The notes: generated by a model from the sequence alone, not told the origin. A DNA stretch of 64,000 bases from Methylogaea oryzae (GCF_019669985.1 NZ_AP019782.1:1480501-1544500), one strand, 5' to 3'; shown: positions 44,316-54,942, counted from the first letter of the stretch. Numbers and translations: made by a program.

Positions 44316-44636
44316 TCATTCTTCCGCCAGTATATCGTTGGCCCAGCTCAAAGCGGCACTGACCGTGGGAAAACCGATGGTGCTGGTCAACAAGATGATG
44401 GCGTGGTTGATTTCGTCGGCGCTGGCGCCGGCCGCCAAAGCGCGCCTGACGTGGCTGTGCACCGATCCTTCGGAATGGATTGCGACGGCCGCCGCCATTT
44501 GAATCAGGTGGGCGGTTTTTTCGTCGATGGGGCCTTGCTCGCGGACGGTCTTGCCCAGGGCCTCGACCGCCGCCATAAACCCTTGATGTTCCTTCTTTTG
44601 CAGCACGTAGTTTCTGGGAACGGTATCATTGTTCAT
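44316..44636 (-). CDS. Carboxymuconolactone decarboxylase/AhpD-family protein without catalytic cysteines
   Basis: A 106-residue all-helical protein: LIQMAAAVAIHSEGSVHSHV, then RRALAAGASADEINHAIILL. Peroxidase-type members have a CxxC followed by His at the helix turn; here the positions read SEGSVHSH, so the cysteines are missing while His residues remain. An AhpD-like peroxidase activity is therefore unlikely. It lies upstream of, and on the same strand as, the alcohol dehydrogenase. Confidence 0.85.
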   Translation of the reverse strand: MNNDTVPRNYVLQKKEHQGFMAAVEALGKTVREQGPIDEKTAHLIQMAAAVAIHSEGSVHSHVRRALAAGASADEINHAIILLTSTIGFPTVSAALSWANDILAEE

Positions 44637-44831
44637 GAGTCGCCTCGCGGAATTCTGTTGCGGCAGGGAGTATCGGCCTGGTCAGCCAAGGCCATACAGC
44701 ACAAAAGTAGCAGGTTGCCGGCGGAGAAGGGCGCTACCCGCCGCAATTGAGCCGATCGCTTGCGCCCGTTGTCGCGTCTTTTTTTGTTTCGTCACGATTT
44801 TGACCGGGGCGTACCGTTTGTCACGAAATTT

Positions 44832-46046
44832 ATGATGCGCCGGTTGTTGCTTCCCAAAGGCGCGGACGGGCATGTGTTGCCGCTCCTCGTGGGGCGCGCT
44901 TTGCGGGCCTTCGCCGACGGCTACGTGGCGGTGCTGCTGCCGGTCTACTTGCTGGCGCTGGGTTTCGATACTTGGCAGGTAGGCTTCCTCTCCAGCGCCA
45001 CTTTGCTGGGCACCGCCGCGACCACCCTGGCGGTGGGCGCCTGGGGCCATCGTTTTCAGCATCGGCGTTTGCTCCTCGCGGCGGCCTTGCTCATGGCCCT
45101 CACCGGCTTCGCCTTCGCCGCCCAATCGGCCTTTTGGCCGCTGCTGCTGATCGCTTTCTTCGGCACTCTCAATCCCAGTTCCGGCGACGTCAGCCTGTTC
45201 GTGCCGTTGGAACACGCCCGCCTGGCGGAGGCCGCCCACGGCGAAGCGCGCACGGCGCTGTTCGCCCGTTACAGCCTGCTCGGGTCCTTGTTCGCCGCCC
45301 TCGGCGCCTTGGCCGTCGCATGGCCCGATCGTCTCGTTCTCATGGCGGGCTTGGACCGGCTCGATGCGCTCCGGGCGATGTTCGCGCTTTACGGTTTGCA
45401 AGGCGGCTTGGTGTGGCTGTTATACCGGCGCTTGCCGGCGCTGCATGGAGACAAGTCGCCGCCGCCGCAGCCGCTGGGACCGTCCCGTGCCGTGGTGCTG
45501 AAGCTGGCGGCGCTGTTTTCGGTGGATTCTTTCGCCGGCGGTTTGGCGGTCAATTCGCTGCTGGCGTTGTGGCTGTTTAAGCGTTTCGACCTGTCCCTGG
45601 CGGCCGCCGGGAGTTTTTTCTTCTGGGCCGGCTTGCTCACCGCCACTTCCCAACTGGCCGCGCCCCGCTTGGCCCGGCGCATCGGCTTGCTCAACACCAT
45701 GGTCTTCACTCACATTCCCGCCAACCTTTGCCTGATCGGCGCGGCGCTTTCGCCCGGTTTGGAAACGGCCATCGGTTTGCTGCTGCTGCGATCCCTGCTG
45801 TCGCAAATGGACGTGCCGGCCCGAGGGGCCTTTGTCATGAGCGTGGTCACGCCGCAGGAGCGGGCCGCCGCGGCCAGCTTTACCGCGGTGCCGCGCAGCC
45901 TGGCGTCGGCGGTCAGCCCGACCTTGGGGGGTGTCCTGATCGCCGCCGGCTGGCTCGACGTGCCGTTGGTGGCTTGCGGGGCTTTGAAGATCGCTTACGA
46001 CTTGACGCTGTGGGTGGCGTTTCGCCGATTCAGCGCAAGGTTCTGA
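44832..46046 (+). CDS. Major facilitator superfamily transporter
   Basis: A 404-residue protein with about twelve membrane helices. The first (VLPLLVGRALRAFADGYVAVL) and the A-like loop GWGHRF-type GAWGHRFQHRRLLLAAALL are MFS features, and the mid loop LPALHGDKSPPPQPLG separates two halves. The substrate cannot be read from the sequence. ATG 44832 or 44835 (Met-Met) is favoured over an in-frame start at 44760, which would add a hydrophilic tail. It converges on fdhE with 37 bases between. Confidence 0.87.
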   Translation: MMRRLLLPKGADGHVLPLLVGRALRAFADGYVAVLLPVYLLALGFDTWQVGFLSSATLLGTAATTLAVGAWGHRFQHRRLLLAAALLMALTGFAFAAQSAFWPLLLIAFFGTLNPSSGDVSLFVPLEHARLAEAAHGEARTALFARYSLLGSLFAALGALAVAWPDRLVLMAGLDRLDALRAMFALYGLQGGLVWLLYRRLPALHGDKSPPPQPLGPSRAVVLKLAALFSVDSFAGGLAVNSLLALWLFKRFDLSLAAAGSFFFWAGLLTATSQLAAPRLARRIGLLNTMVFTHIPANLCLIGAALSPGLETAIGLLLLRSLLSQMDVPARGAFVMSVVTPQERAAAASFTAVPRSLASAVSPTLGGVLIAAGWLDVPLVACGALKIAYDLTLWVAFRRFSARF

Positions 46047-46083
46047 TTCGCCGCGAGACGCCTGGCCCGTCGGCGCGCCGGGA

Positions 46084-46971
46084 TCATGTCCCCGGCAGCA
46101 ACAGCAGATTAACTCCGAGCCGCTGGTAGGATTCCTCGGCCATCAGCAAGTCCAGCGCCAAGGTGGCGATGTCGTCGGCGAAGGGATCGACTTGCGTGTC
46201 TTTTTCCCGGTCCATGATTTTCAGGTAGGCGCGGCAGCCACCGCAGGCCTCGGCTTTGACGGCGTCGGCCGCGCCTTCGATGCCGTAATAAGCCATTTTC
46301 TCGTTCGAACCGCAGTGGGCGCAGTGGATGCGAGGCCGGTTCCATTGGGTGGCGCATAGCGAGCAGCACAGGTAGCGCAGGCCGTGCAGGTCGCCGCCGC
46401 TGTGCAGCAGGCTGGCGACCGGGGGGGAGCCGCAGGCGGGGCAGAGGTTCGGCTGTTGCGGCGCAGTCAGCTGTGTGCTGTTAAGGCCGGCGGCCTGGCT
46501 TGTCCAAAAGGCCTGCAGCGCCGCGGCGACGAAAGGTGCCAGGGCGGTGTCGATACGGTCGAATGTGCCTAGCAGCAATGCCTCCGCCCAGCCAGCCATT
46601 TCGGCGTCGTTGGCGCGGCCGATGCGCACCAGGGCGGTGCCCACGGCGCTTGGCTTCTCTTCCATGCGCATGGCGATATGGCGCAACGCTTCCCGCCAAG
46701 CGGGGGCGCTGTTTGCTGCAACGATGTCCAGTGGCAGGCCCGTGTTTTTGGCCGGCGGCGGCAGCTCGGTAAAGCGCTCAGCTAGGCAGTGCTGGATTTC
46801 CGCCAGTTCGGCTAGCAGCGACAAGTATCCGGCCATGCTCTGCTGTTTGCAGGCCAACTGGCGGAAGCGGGCTGCGCGGTGATGGAACAGGGTTGTTGCG
46901 TCGGGTAACCTTATCAGGTTATTCGTTTGCTCCCGAGCCGTTTCCTGGGAGCCCGAAAGAGGATCACCCAT
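46084..46971 (-). CDS. fdhE: Formate dehydrogenase maturation protein FdhE
   Basis: A cytoplasmic maturation factor for membrane formate dehydrogenases, 295 residues. The N-terminal half is helical. The C-terminal half has four Cys pairs of the rubredoxin-like fold: LCPACGSPP near 182, CCSLCATQW, IHCAHCGSNE, EACGGCRAYL. The family binds iron and is thought to check the cofactor-loaded catalytic subunit before Tat export. It follows fdoGHI on the same strand but is separated from it by the broken OST-HTH gene, whose 3' end overlaps the fdhE start by 8 bases. Confidence 0.94.
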   Translation of the reverse strand: MGDPLSGSQETAREQTNNLIRLPDATTLFHHRAARFRQLACKQQSMAGYLSLLAELAEIQHCLAERFTELPPPAKNTGLPLDIVAANSAPAWREALRHIAMRMEEKPSAVGTALVRIGRANDAEMAGWAEALLLGTFDRIDTALAPFVAAALQAFWTSQAAGLNSTQLTAPQQPNLCPACGSPPVASLLHSGGDLHGLRYLCCSLCATQWNRPRIHCAHCGSNEKMAYYGIEGAADAVKAEACGGCRAYLKIMDREKDTQVDPFADDIATLALDLLMAEESYQRLGVNLLLLPGT

Positions 46972-47811
46972 TGATTAACACCTCGACATAACGAACTTTG
47001 CTTCTGTATAAAATGGTTGTTCCTTCCTCTCGAATATCGAAAGCTTCCGAGGTAACCAACACCTCTCTGAGGGAGGCGAGTCCGTAGATTTTCGGGGTGA
47101 TGGCTGGGTTTTGATTTTTAATGAATTTTCCTGCTTGTCCTAAATGCGTCCAGCCTTCAGTGTCTTTCATTTCACGTTCGGCGAGCTTGAGTAGCTTGAT
47201 AATGTCGGTATCTGCCCAGTCAGGGGGGCAGTGTGGACATTTATCGTGGTGTACGATGCTATATGTCTCGCCAGCAAGTCGTGCAACTGACGCAGGTCCT
47301 CATTTTGAGCGTTACTGCTTTCCAGTAGCGCCTTCGTTAGGAAACAAAGGCTCGGGGCTATGTCGCGATAAAAGGATTGCGCTTGACGGTATTGGTCGTC
47401 CAGGAATCGCAGTGCATTTTGCATTTCTTCCTTCGTTAGCGTTGAGATGCCGGGTTGCCGGAAAAAACCATGAACCAGGGTATTTCGTGAGTCGAGGAGT
47501 TTTTTTAGTTGTCGCTCAAAAGTGTCTTGGCATTCGTTATCGGTTAGTCCTTCGCCAGTTATATCGACGGATTGTTTGTATGCCCCGATCAACTGGCCCA
47601 AGGTTTGGCCCTTTAGTGCACCTCTAAAACTACGCAAGGAATCGACGCCGCTTTTCTTGCTTCCATCGGGATGAATGTATGGCAACAGCATTTTTAATGC
47701 GCCCTCGATTGCTTGGAACAGCATCAGGTTGCGCCCCATGCGTTGCTGGAGTTCGACGTGTAGCTGTTGCCATTCGCTCGTTCCCATAAACGAGTTGTCC
47801 GCTTGGCTCAC
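46964..47811 (-). pseudogene. OST-HTH/LOTUS-domain gene split by a frameshift
   Basis: Two overlapping frames together encode what looks like one protein of about 282 residues. The first (47811 to 47167) begins MSQADNSFMGTSEWQQLHVE and reads well to LRQLHDLLA, then turns to unlikely sequence. The second frame, entered between 47299 and 47262, reads GETYSIVHHDKCPHCPPDW, then ADTDIIKLLKLAEREM and the LOTUS domain GWTHLGQAGKFIKNQNPAI, TPKIYGLASLREVL. Its lone ATG at 47170 hides this. The second frame has a TGA at 47300-47302, so the shift must lie downstream of it. DNA is AT-rich, and the gene sits inside the fdo-fdhE unit. A sequencing error is possible. Confidence 0.75.
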
Positions 47812-47821
47812 GTTGCGGTTC

Positions 47822-48445
47822 TCAATGCTCCTCGCCTCTCATCACCCGCTTATACCACCCCGGATGATGCTTGGCCGCCCAGGCGCGGGTGACGGTGCCG
47901 CGGACCATGGCGCCGACGGTGCCGCGTATCCAGATGGCGGCGTAGATGTGGACGATGATGCCGGCGATCATGACGAAGGCCGCCAGGGCGTGGATCAGCA
48001 CCGCCCAGCGCAGGGTGTCGATGGCGAAATTGCCGGCGAACCAGGGGCGCCAGATGACGACGCCGGTGATCAGCAACGTGGGTATGGCGAGCGTCATGGT
48101 CCAGAACAGCAGCTTCTGGCCGGCGTTGTAGCGATCCACTTCCGGCAGGCCTTCTTCCCGGTTGTGCATCACGTCGTTGATGCGGCGCAGCCAAGCGACG
48201 TCGTTGCGGGTGATGAGGTTGTGGTGCCAGAACTTCAGCGCCAGGCCGGAAAAGGACAGGAACATCGCTACGCCGATGTAAGGGTGCAGGATGCGCGTCC
48301 AAGTGCCGCCGCCGAACAACTGGCTGAACCAGAACATGGACGGGTGGAACAGGGCCAGGCCGGAGAAGGCCAGCAGCAGGAAGGTGACGGCGGTGAGCCA
48401 GTGATTGAGGCGCTCGGCCGCGCTGTAGCGGTTGATCGGTTTCAT
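47822..48445 (-). CDS. fdoI: Formate dehydrogenase-N/O gamma subunit (cytochrome b556)
   Basis: The 207-residue membrane anchor binds two b hemes and hands electrons to quinone. Four hydrophobic helices carry heme His residues ([55 protein letters not shown]). ATG 48445 overlaps the fdoH stop by 4 bases (ATGA); an in-frame extension to 49210 is a shadow of fdoH. It is the last gene of fdoG-fdoH-fdoI. Confidence 0.94.
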   Translation of the reverse strand: MKPINRYSAAERLNHWLTAVTFLLLAFSGLALFHPSMFWFSQLFGGGTWTRILHPYIGVAMFLSFSGLALKFWHHNLITRNDVAWLRRINDVMHNREEGLPEVDRYNAGQKLLFWTMTLAIPTLLITGVVIWRPWFAGNFAIDTLRWAVLIHALAAFVMIAGIIVHIYAAIWIRGTVGAMVRGTVTRAWAAKHHPGWYKRVMRGEEH

Positions 48446-49314
48446 GGCGTTTTCTCCTTGTCCTCTTCTTCCGCTTCGTTGGGGCCGACGGTGACGTAGT
48501 GGAAAAAGCCGGCCAGGCCGGTGAGCAGCAGAGCCGCCGTGGCGAAGGGCTTGAACAGACCTTTCCAGAAGCCCACCACGGCGCTGATGTGGGGATTCTT
48601 CGGCAATCCGTTGTACAGTTCCGGCTTGTCGGCGTGGTGCAGCACGTACATGACGTGGGTGCCGCCCACCCCTTCCGGGTTGTACAGGCCGGCGTTGTCG
48701 AAACCCCGTTCCTTCAAGTCGGCGATGCGCTCGTTGGCGTGCTCGATCATGTCCTCCTTGCTGCCGAACACCAGGGCCTGGGTCGGGCAGGACTTGATGC
48801 AGGCCGGTTCCAGGCCGACCGAGACCCGATCCGAGCAGAGGGTGCACTTGTAGGCCTTGCTGTCCTTCTGCGAGATGCGCGGCACGTTGAACGGGCAGCC
48901 GGCGACGCAGTAGCCGCAGCCGATGCAGGCTTCCTCGTGGAAATCGACGATGCCGTTGCTGTATTGGATGATGGCGCCGGGCGAGGGGCAGGCCTTGAGG
49001 CAGCCGGGATCGGCGCAGTGCATGCAGCCGTCCTTGCGGATCAGCCATTCCAGGTGGCCGTTGGCTTCGGTTTCGGCGAAGCGCATCAGGGTCCAGCTGT
49101 TGGCGGTGAGGTCGTGGGGATTCTGGTAGGAGCCCACGTTGACGCCCACCTCCTCGCGCAGATCGTTCCACTCCTGGCAAGCCGATTGGCAAGCCTTGCA
49201 GCCGATGCACTTGCTGACGTCGATGAGCTTGGCCACTTCCGTCATCTGCCGCTGGCTGGGCGACGGCGTGGTGGTGGCGGAGCGGCGCAGGATGTCTAGG
49301 GATTGCAATGCCAT
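48442..49314 (-). CDS. fdoH: Formate dehydrogenase-N/O beta (iron-sulfur) subunit
   Basis: The 290-residue electron-transfer subunit holds four [4Fe-4S] clusters. The Cys sets are [16 protein letters not shown] near 37, [13 protein letters not shown] near 96, [14 protein letters not shown] near 128, and CTLCSDRV with [11 protein letters not shown] near 155-170. A single C-terminal membrane helix ([20 protein letters not shown]) anchors it on the periplasmic side beside FdoI. The gap to fdoG is 2 bases. Length matches the E. coli protein. Confidence 0.95.
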   Translation of the reverse strand: MALQSLDILRRSATTTPSPSQRQMTEVAKLIDVSKCIGCKACQSACQEWNDLREEVGVNVGSYQNPHDLTANSWTLMRFAETEANGHLEWLIRKDGCMHCADPGCLKACPSPGAIIQYSNGIVDFHEEACIGCGYCVAGCPFNVPRISQKDSKAYKCTLCSDRVSVGLEPACIKSCPTQALVFGSKEDMIEHANERIADLKERGFDNAGLYNPEGVGGTHVMYVLHHADKPELYNGLPKNPHISAVVGFWKGLFKPFATAALLLTGLAGFFHYVTVGPNEAEEEDKEKTP

Positions 49315-49316
49315 GC

Positions 49317-52300
49317 TTATACCTCCGTAGTGCCTTTGAGCAACCGCATCAGCAGCGACGTCTTCTGCGTCGCGCGGCTATCCTCGTCCTCGCCGTGGCG
49401 GTGCTGGTGCTCGTGTTCTTCGCCGGGCTTGTGGGTGTGGGGCATGAGTTCGCTCAGGTCTTTCTCCACGTTGACTAAAAACGCTTTGAACTCCGGCGTC
49501 TGGGTGTTGGCGTCGCCCAAATACGGCGTCAGGTTGTTGGCGAAAAAGCCCTTGCGGGTCTGGCCCTGGAAACCCCAGTGCACCGGCACGCCGATCTGGT
49601 GCACGGTCTGGCCGGCCACGGACAGCGGCTTGATGCGCTTGGTGACCATGGCCACGGCCTTGATGAAGCCGCGCTTGGAGCGCACGGTGACGATCTCGCC
49701 GTTGGCGATGCTCAGCTCCCGCGCCAGCTCCTGGCCGATTTCCACGAACTGTTCCGGTTGCAGCGAGGCGTTGATGCGCACATGGCTGGTCCAGCAGTTG
49801 AAATGCTCGGTCAGGCGGTAGGTGGTGGCGACATAGGGGAAATCCTCCTTGCCGCCCAGCATGGCCTTGTCGCCGGGGAACACGCGCGCCGCCGGGTTGC
49901 TGACCACTTTGGGGTGCAGCGGATTGGTGCCCAGCGGGGTTTCGTAGGGCTCGTAGTGCTCGGGGAACGGGCCGTCGGCCAGCCGGTCGGCGGCGAATAA
50001 GCGGCCGACGCCTTCCGGATTCATGATGAAGGGCGCCATGTCGTTGCCGGGCGCGACGTCCGCTTTGTAATCGGGCACGTCCAGGCCGCTCCACTTGTTG
50101 CCGTCCCACTGGATGATGCGGCGCTTTTCGTTCCAGGGCTTGCCGGCCGGGTCGCAGGAAGCGCGGTTGTAGAGGATGCGCCGGTTGGCCGGCCAGGCCC
50201 AGGCCCAGTTGGGAGCGATACCCAAACCGGTGGGGTCGGACGTATCGCGGCGCGCCATCTGGTTGCCGGCTTCGGTCCAGGAGCCGCTGAACACCCAGTT
50301 GCCGCAGGCGGTGCTGCCGTCGTCCTGCAACTGGGCAAAACCGGCCAGCTGCTGGCCGGCCTTGACCAGGATTTTGCCCGGGTCTTTGGGATCGGCGATG
50401 TCGGCTAGGGCGTAGCCGCTGTATTCCTTGGCCAGTTCTTCCGGCGAGGGTTCCTCGGCTTTCTGATAGGGCCAGTGCAGGTTGAGGATGGGCTCGGGGA
50501 AAGCGCCGCCGTCCTTGCGGTAAGCGTCGCGCAGCCGCAGGTACAAATCGGACATGATCTCCACGTCGTTGCGCGCCTCGCCCGGCGGCTCCGCGCCTTT
50601 CCAGTGCCATTGCAGCCAGCGCGAGCTGTTGACCAGGGAGCCGTCCTCCTCGGCGAAGCAGGTGGTGGGCAGGCGCAGCACTTCGGTCTGGATATCGGCC
50701 GGATTCACCGGGTTGTGCTCGCCGTGGTTCTGCCAGAATTCGGAGGTGTCCGTCGCCAGGGGGTCCATCACCACCAGGAACTTGAGCTTGGCCAGGGCGG
50801 CGGCGACCTTGGCCTTGTTGGGGTAGGAAGCCAGCGGGTTGAAGCCTTGGCAGATAAAGCCGTTGACCTTGCCCTGCGCCATCAGGTCGAACATGCGCAG
50901 GCTGTCGTAGGGCTTGTCCAGCTTGGGCAGCCAGTCGTAGCACCAATCGTTGTCCTTGGTCGCCGCCTTGCCGTACCAGGCCTTCATCAAACTGGTGTGG
51001 AACTTGGGCAGGTTGGACCAGTAGCTGAGCTGGCCCGGCCGCAGCGGCTTGAAGGCGCGCTTTTCCAAATAGCCGGCGCGGCCGGTTTCGCTGTCCTTGG
51101 GCAAGGTGATGTAGCCGGGCAACATGTCGGTGAGCAGGCCCAGATCGCTCAGCCCCTGGATGTTGGAGTGGCCGCGCAGGGCGTTGACGCCGCCGCCGGA
51201 GACGCCCATGTTGCCCAGCAACAGCTGGATCATGGCCATGGCGCGGATGTTCTGCACGCCTACGGTGTGGTGGGTCCAGCCCAGGGCGTACAAACTCGTC
51301 AGGGTGCGGCTGGGCACGGCGGTGGATGCGATCAGCTCGCAGATTTTCAGGAAGGCGTCTTTCGGCGTGCCGGTCAGCTCCGTCACCTTGTCCGGCGTGT
51401 AGCGCTCCACGTGCGCCTTGAGCAATTGGAACACGCAGCGCGGGTGCTGCAAGGTGGTGTCCACCTTGGCGTAGCCTTGGTCGTCCAGCTCGTAGTTCCA
51501 GCTGCTACGGTCGTACTGCTGCTCGCTCTTGCCGGCGTCGTAGCCGCTGAACAAACCGTCCTCGAAGCGGAAGTCCTCGCGCACGATGAAGGCGGCGTTG
51601 CTGTAAGCCGTCACGTACTCGCGGTTGATGGCTTCGTTTTCCAACAGATAACGCATGACGCCGTTGAGGAAGGCGATGTCGCTGCCGGCGCGGATCGGCG
51701 CGTAGAAATCGGCCACCGCCGCCGTGCGGTTGAAGCGCGGGTCTACCACGATCAGCTTGGCCTTGTTCTTGGCCTTGGCTTCCACCGCCCACTTGAAGCC
51801 CACCGGATGGGCCTCGGCTGGATTGCCGCCCATCACCAGGATCACGTCGGCGTTCTTGATGTCCATCCAGGTGTTGGTCATGGCGCCGCGGCCGAAGCTG
51901 GAAGCCAGGGCCGCCACGGACGGGGCGTGGCAAATGCGCGCCTGGCTGTCGAGCATGACGATGCCCAGCGCGCGGGCGATCTTGTTGGTGAGGTAGCCGG
52001 TTTCGTTGGAGGCGGCGGAAGCGGCCAAAAAGCCCAGGGAGGTCCAGCGGTTGACGGTCTGGCCCTGGTCGTTCTTGGCGATGAAGTTCTGGTCGCGGTC
52101 TTCCTTCAGCAACTGGGCGACGCGCTGCATGGCCCACTCCCAGGACACCCGCTTCCATTCCTTGCTGCCGGGGGCGCGGTATTCCGGGTATTTGAGGCGC
52201 GTCGGACTGCGGACGAAATCCAGCAGGCCCGCCCCCTTGGGACACAGGCTGCCGCGGCTCACCGGATGGTCCGGGTCGCCTTCGATGTGGATGATTTCCG

Positions 52301-52517
52301 CCTTGGCGTTCTTCGCCTTGTCGCCCAGGCTGTACATGATGAGGCCGCAGGCCACCGAGCAATAGGGGCAGGTGTTGCGGGTTTCGGTGGTGCGCGCCAG
52401 CTTGAAAGTGCGCACTTCGGCCAGGGCCTCGCTGGGCGAAAAGCCCAGAGCCGCTAGGGAGGAGCCGCCCAGGGTGGTCGCGCTCAGCTTGAAAAACTGG
52501 CGTCGTGTGACTTGCAT
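49317..52517 (-). CDS. fdoG: Formate dehydrogenase-N/O alpha subunit, Cys form, Tat-exported
   Basis: The periplasmic molybdopterin subunit, 1066 residues. A Tat signal ([15 protein letters not shown]) is followed by the [4Fe-4S] motif [10 protein letters not shown] near 50 and molybdopterin domains. At residue 196, in [14 protein letters not shown], a Cys replaces the selenocysteine that E. coli FdnG/FdoG carry at the same number; this is one continuous frame without an internal UGA. Quinone-linked formate oxidation would complement the NAD-linked FdsABG enzyme. ATG 52517 is well placed for the signal peptide. The long opposite-strand frame at 50475 is a shadow. Confidence 0.96.
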   Translation of the reverse strand: MQVTRRQFFKLSATTLGGSSLAALGFSPSEALAEVRTFKLARTTETRNTCPYCSVACGLIMYSLGDKAKNAKAEIIHIEGDPDHPVSRGSLCPKGAGLLDFVRSPTRLKYPEYRAPGSKEWKRVSWEWAMQRVAQLLKEDRDQNFIAKNDQGQTVNRWTSLGFLAASAASNETGYLTNKIARALGIVMLDSQARICHAPSVAALASSFGRGAMTNTWMDIKNADVILVMGGNPAEAHPVGFKWAVEAKAKNKAKLIVVDPRFNRTAAVADFYAPIRAGSDIAFLNGVMRYLLENEAINREYVTAYSNAAFIVREDFRFEDGLFSGYDAGKSEQQYDRSSWNYELDDQGYAKVDTTLQHPRCVFQLLKAHVERYTPDKVTELTGTPKDAFLKICELIASTAVPSRTLTSLYALGWTHHTVGVQNIRAMAMIQLLLGNMGVSGGGVNALRGHSNIQGLSDLGLLTDMLPGYITLPKDSETGRAGYLEKRAFKPLRPGQLSYWSNLPKFHTSLMKAWYGKAATKDNDWCYDWLPKLDKPYDSLRMFDLMAQGKVNGFICQGFNPLASYPNKAKVAAALAKLKFLVVMDPLATDTSEFWQNHGEHNPVNPADIQTEVLRLPTTCFAEEDGSLVNSSRWLQWHWKGAEPPGEARNDVEIMSDLYLRLRDAYRKDGGAFPEPILNLHWPYQKAEEPSPEELAKEYSGYALADIADPKDPGKILVKAGQQLAGFAQLQDDGSTACGNWVFSGSWTEAGNQMARRDTSDPTGLGIAPNWAWAWPANRRILYNRASCDPAGKPWNEKRRIIQWDGNKWSGLDVPDYKADVAPGNDMAPFIMNPEGVGRLFAADRLADGPFPEHYEPYETPLGTNPLHPKVVSNPAARVFPGDKAMLGGKEDFPYVATTYRLTEHFNCWTSHVRINASLQPEQFVEIGQELARELSIANGEIVTVRSKRGFIKAVAMVTKRIKPLSVAGQTVHQIGVPVHWGFQGQTRKGFFANNLTPYLGDANTQTPEFKAFLVNVEKDLSELMPHTHKPGEEHEHQHRHGEDEDSRATQKTSLLMRLLKGTTEV

Positions 52518-52779
52518 GGTGTCCTCCTGGGCTGGGAAGTTGCGCTAGGCTTGGGTGTGTGGTTGGAAAACGATGTTAACTTGGGCATCCTGGCGCCGGG
52601 GGAGTTCCGCAAAACGCTTTCCGGGCGTTGTGGTCTCCTGTGCAACGCGGCGCAATCCGCTTATTTTATTATTGTCGCCATTTTCGAGCGCTTAAGCGAC
52701 GGGCAAAAACGGGCCGCATCCCCGCGCCCTTATGGGGGGCGGCTAAAACACAAAAATGCATCACTGAGGAGAGCAGGGC

Positions 52780-54300
52780 ATGAGCACATTCGATCCCAGC
52801 CGTTTCGGTTACACGGTCCCCTTGAAAAAGCGCTACGACAACTTCATCGGCGGACGCTGGGTGCCGCCGGTCCAGGGCCGATACTTCGAAAATATCACCC
52901 CAATCACCGGTCAGGTGTACTGCGAAGCGGCAAGGTCCAGCAGCGACGACATCGAACTGGCGTTGGACGCGGCCCATGCCGCCCGCGACGCCTGGGGCCG
53001 CACGCCGGTCGCCGAGCGGGCCAATCTGCTGCTGAAGATCGCCGACCGCATGGAGGCGAACCTTGCGACCCTGGCCGCGGCGGAAACCCTGGACAACGGC
53101 AAGCCCATCCGCGAAACCCTGGCGGCCGACATCCCGCTGGCTATCGACCACTTCCGCTATTTCGCCGGCTGCGTCCGCGCCCAGGAAGGCAGCCTGTCGG
53201 AAATCGACGACGATACGGTGGCCTACCATTTCCACGAGCCGCTGGGCGTGGTGGGGCAGATCATCCCGTGGAATTTCCCCATCCTCATGGCCGTTTGGAA
53301 GCTGGCGCCGGCCTTGGCCGCCGGCAACTGCGTGGTGTTGAAGCCCGCCGAGCAGACGCCCACCTCCATCCTGGTGCTGATCGAGCTGATCGCCGATCTG
53401 CTGCCGGCGGGCGTGGTCAACGTGGTCAACGGTTTCGGCCTGGAGGCAGGCAAGCCCTTGGCTACCAGCAGCCGCATCGCCAAGATCGCCTTCACCGGCG
53501 AAACCACCACCGGCCGGCTCATCATGCAGTACGCTTCGCAGAACCTGATTCCGGTGACGCTGGAGTTGGGCGGCAAGTCGCCCAACATCTTCTTCGAGGA
53601 CGTGTGCGCCCAGGACGACGCTTTTTTCGACAAGGCGGTGGAAGGCTTCGTCATGTTCGCCCTCAACCAGGGCGAGGTGTGCACCTGCCCGTCCCGCGCC
53701 CTGATCCAGGAGTCCATCTACGAGCGCTTCATGGAGAAGGCGCTCAAGCGGGTGGCGGCCATCAAGCAAGGCCATCCTTTCGAGCCGGACACCATGATCG
53801 CCGCGCAGACCTCCAGCGAGCAGCTGGAGAAAATCCTCTCCTACATCGACATCGGCAAGCAGGAAGGCGCCCAGTGCCTGATCGGCGGCGAGCGCAACGT
53901 AATGGCGGGGGAGTTGCAGGACGGCTATTACATCAAGCCCACGGTGTTTCGCGGCCACAATAAAATGCGCATCTTCCAGGAGGAGATCTTCGGCCCGGTG
54001 GTGTCGGTCGCCACCTTCAAGGACAAGGACGAAGCCCTGGTCATGGCCAACGACACGCTGTACGGCCTGGGGGCCGGCGTTTGGAGCCGGGACGGCACCT
54101 TGGCTTATCGCATGGGCCGCGAGATCAAGGCGGGCCGCGTATGGACCAACTGCTACCACGCCTATCCGGCCCACGCGGCGTTCGGCGGCTACAAGCAATC
54201 GGGCATCGGCCGGGAAACCCACAAGATGATGCTGGATCACTACCAGCAGACCAAGAACCTGCTGGTCAGCTACAGCCCGAAAGCCCTGGGCTTTTTCTGA
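52780..54300 (+). CDS. NAD+-dependent aldehyde dehydrogenase (acetaldehyde type, ExaC/AldB-like)
   Basis: The 506-residue enzyme oxidises aldehydes to acids. The NAD site is [20 protein letters not shown] near 155, the glycine-rich turn is [12 protein letters not shown], and the general base Glu lies in [15 protein letters not shown] near 265. The catalytic Cys is in [14 protein letters not shown] near 302, and the C-terminal motif is [18 protein letters not shown]. The two-Cys CTC site and the N-terminal [12 protein letters not shown] are typical of AcoD/ExaC acetaldehyde dehydrogenases. A DUF779 gene 8 bases downstream is the usual partner. The 262-base upstream gap shows no clear operator. 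Confidence 0.94.
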   Translation: MSTFDPSRFGYTVPLKKRYDNFIGGRWVPPVQGRYFENITPITGQVYCEAARSSSDDIELALDAAHAARDAWGRTPVAERANLLLKIADRMEANLATLAAAETLDNGKPIRETLAADIPLAIDHFRYFAGCVRAQEGSLSEIDDDTVAYHFHEPLGVVGQIIPWNFPILMAVWKLAPALAAGNCVVLKPAEQTPTSILVLIELIADLLPAGVVNVVNGFGLEAGKPLATSSRIAKIAFTGETTTGRLIMQYASQNLIPVTLELGGKSPNIFFEDVCAQDDAFFDKAVEGFVMFALNQGEVCTCPSRALIQESIYERFMEKALKRVAAIKQGHPFEPDTMIAAQTSSEQLEKILSYIDIGKQEGAQCLIGGERNVMAGELQDGYYIKPTVFRGHNKMRIFQEEIFGPVVSVATFKDKDEALVMANDTLYGLGAGVWSRDGTLAYRMGREIKAGRVWTNCYHAYPAHAAFGGYKQSGIGRETHKMMLDHYQQTKNLLVSYSPKALGFF

Positions 54301-54308
54301 GCCGGCCG

Positions 54309-54686
54309 GTGGACACCCGCAAGGTCGTCGCCACCGAGGCCGCCCTGGCCTTGGTGGAAACCCTCAAGGCCAAGCACGGCCCGTTGATGTTTCACCAATC
54401 GGGCGGCTGCTGCGACGGCAGCGCGCCCATGTGCTACCCGCAAGGGGAGCTGCTGGTGGGCGATAACGACGTGCTGCTGGGCGACATCGGCGGCAGCCCG
54501 TTCTATATCAGCGCTTCCCAGTACGAGTATTGGAAACACACCCAGCTCATCATCGACGTGGTGCCGGGCCGGGGTGGGCAGTTTTCCCTGGAAAGCGCCG
54601 AAGGCGTGCGATTCCTCACCCGTTCCCGCTTGTTCAGCGACGAGGAAGCGGCGGCGTTGGGGGAGGGCGCCAGGGTCGGTGTTTAG
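54309..54686 (+). CDS. DUF779 protein, aldehyde dehydrogenase partner
   Basis: A 125-residue protein starting at GTG 54309, 8 bases after the aldehyde dehydrogenase stop: VDTRKVVATEAALALVETLK, then FHQSGGCCDGSAPMCYPQGE with the conserved Cys set, ISASQYEYWKHTQLIIDVVP and LTRSRLFSDEE. DUF779 genes regularly follow acetaldehyde dehydrogenases, but their function is unknown; the Cys cluster suggests metal binding. An upstream in-frame start at 54081 inside the previous gene is not credible. Confidence 0.88.
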   Translation: MDTRKVVATEAALALVETLKAKHGPLMFHQSGGCCDGSAPMCYPQGELLVGDNDVLLGDIGGSPFYISASQYEYWKHTQLIIDVVPGRGGQFSLESAEGVRFLTRSRLFSDEEAAALGEGARVGV

Positions 54687-54710
54687 GCAAGCCGGTCAGG
54701 GCGCTTTTTT

Positions 54711-54810
54711 ATCTCCCTCACCCTGACCCCAATGCCGTTAAGTTAAGCTCCTAACCCCTCGCTGCGCTCCCCCCCCTCACCCTAACCCTCTCCCGGAGGG
54801 AGAGGGGACT
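54711..54810. repeat. Intergenic, diverged copy of the palindromic repeat
   Basis: CTCCCTCACCCTGACCCC (from 54713) and CCCCTCACCCTAACCC followed by the palindrome CCCTCTCCC-GGAGGGAGAGGGG (54786-54807) match arms of the repeats in mfd and hrpA. The left palindrome is lost and the centre differs. The hairpin may also end transcription of the aldehyde dehydrogenase operon. From 54811 to 54918 I see nothing else. Confidence 0.75.
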
Positions 54811-54918
54811 GGATCGGCGGCCTTCATCTCACCGTTTCGCCCCAAGCCTAGCTCCGGCACGATGTTTGTATCCCCAAAACCCAACCAAACCGTTTTCAGG
54901 CGGCGTGCCGGGCAATTT

Positions 54919-54942
54919 CGTAATATATGGCTCTAAATAACG
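54919..54942. promoter_or_regulatory. ModE operator upstream of modBCE
   Basis: CGTAATAT-N8-AAATAACG, 24 bases, matches the architecture of the E. coli modA operator as I recall it (CGTTATAT-N8-ACATAACG). It lies 82 bases before the modB ATG. Two more sites of the same 24-base length occur at 58536 and 58642, which makes chance unlikely. Confidence 0.75.

Noticed and set aside
46964-47170. A separate 68-residue gene starting at the ATG at 47170
   Set aside because: The same frame continues upstream with family-like sequence (DWADTDIIKLLKLAERE), so this ATG is internal to the broken OST-HTH gene.
50475-52457. A 660-codon open frame antisense to fdoG
   Set aside because: Low-complexity Val/Gly/Gln/His-rich product without domains, exactly opposite a clearly coding gene.
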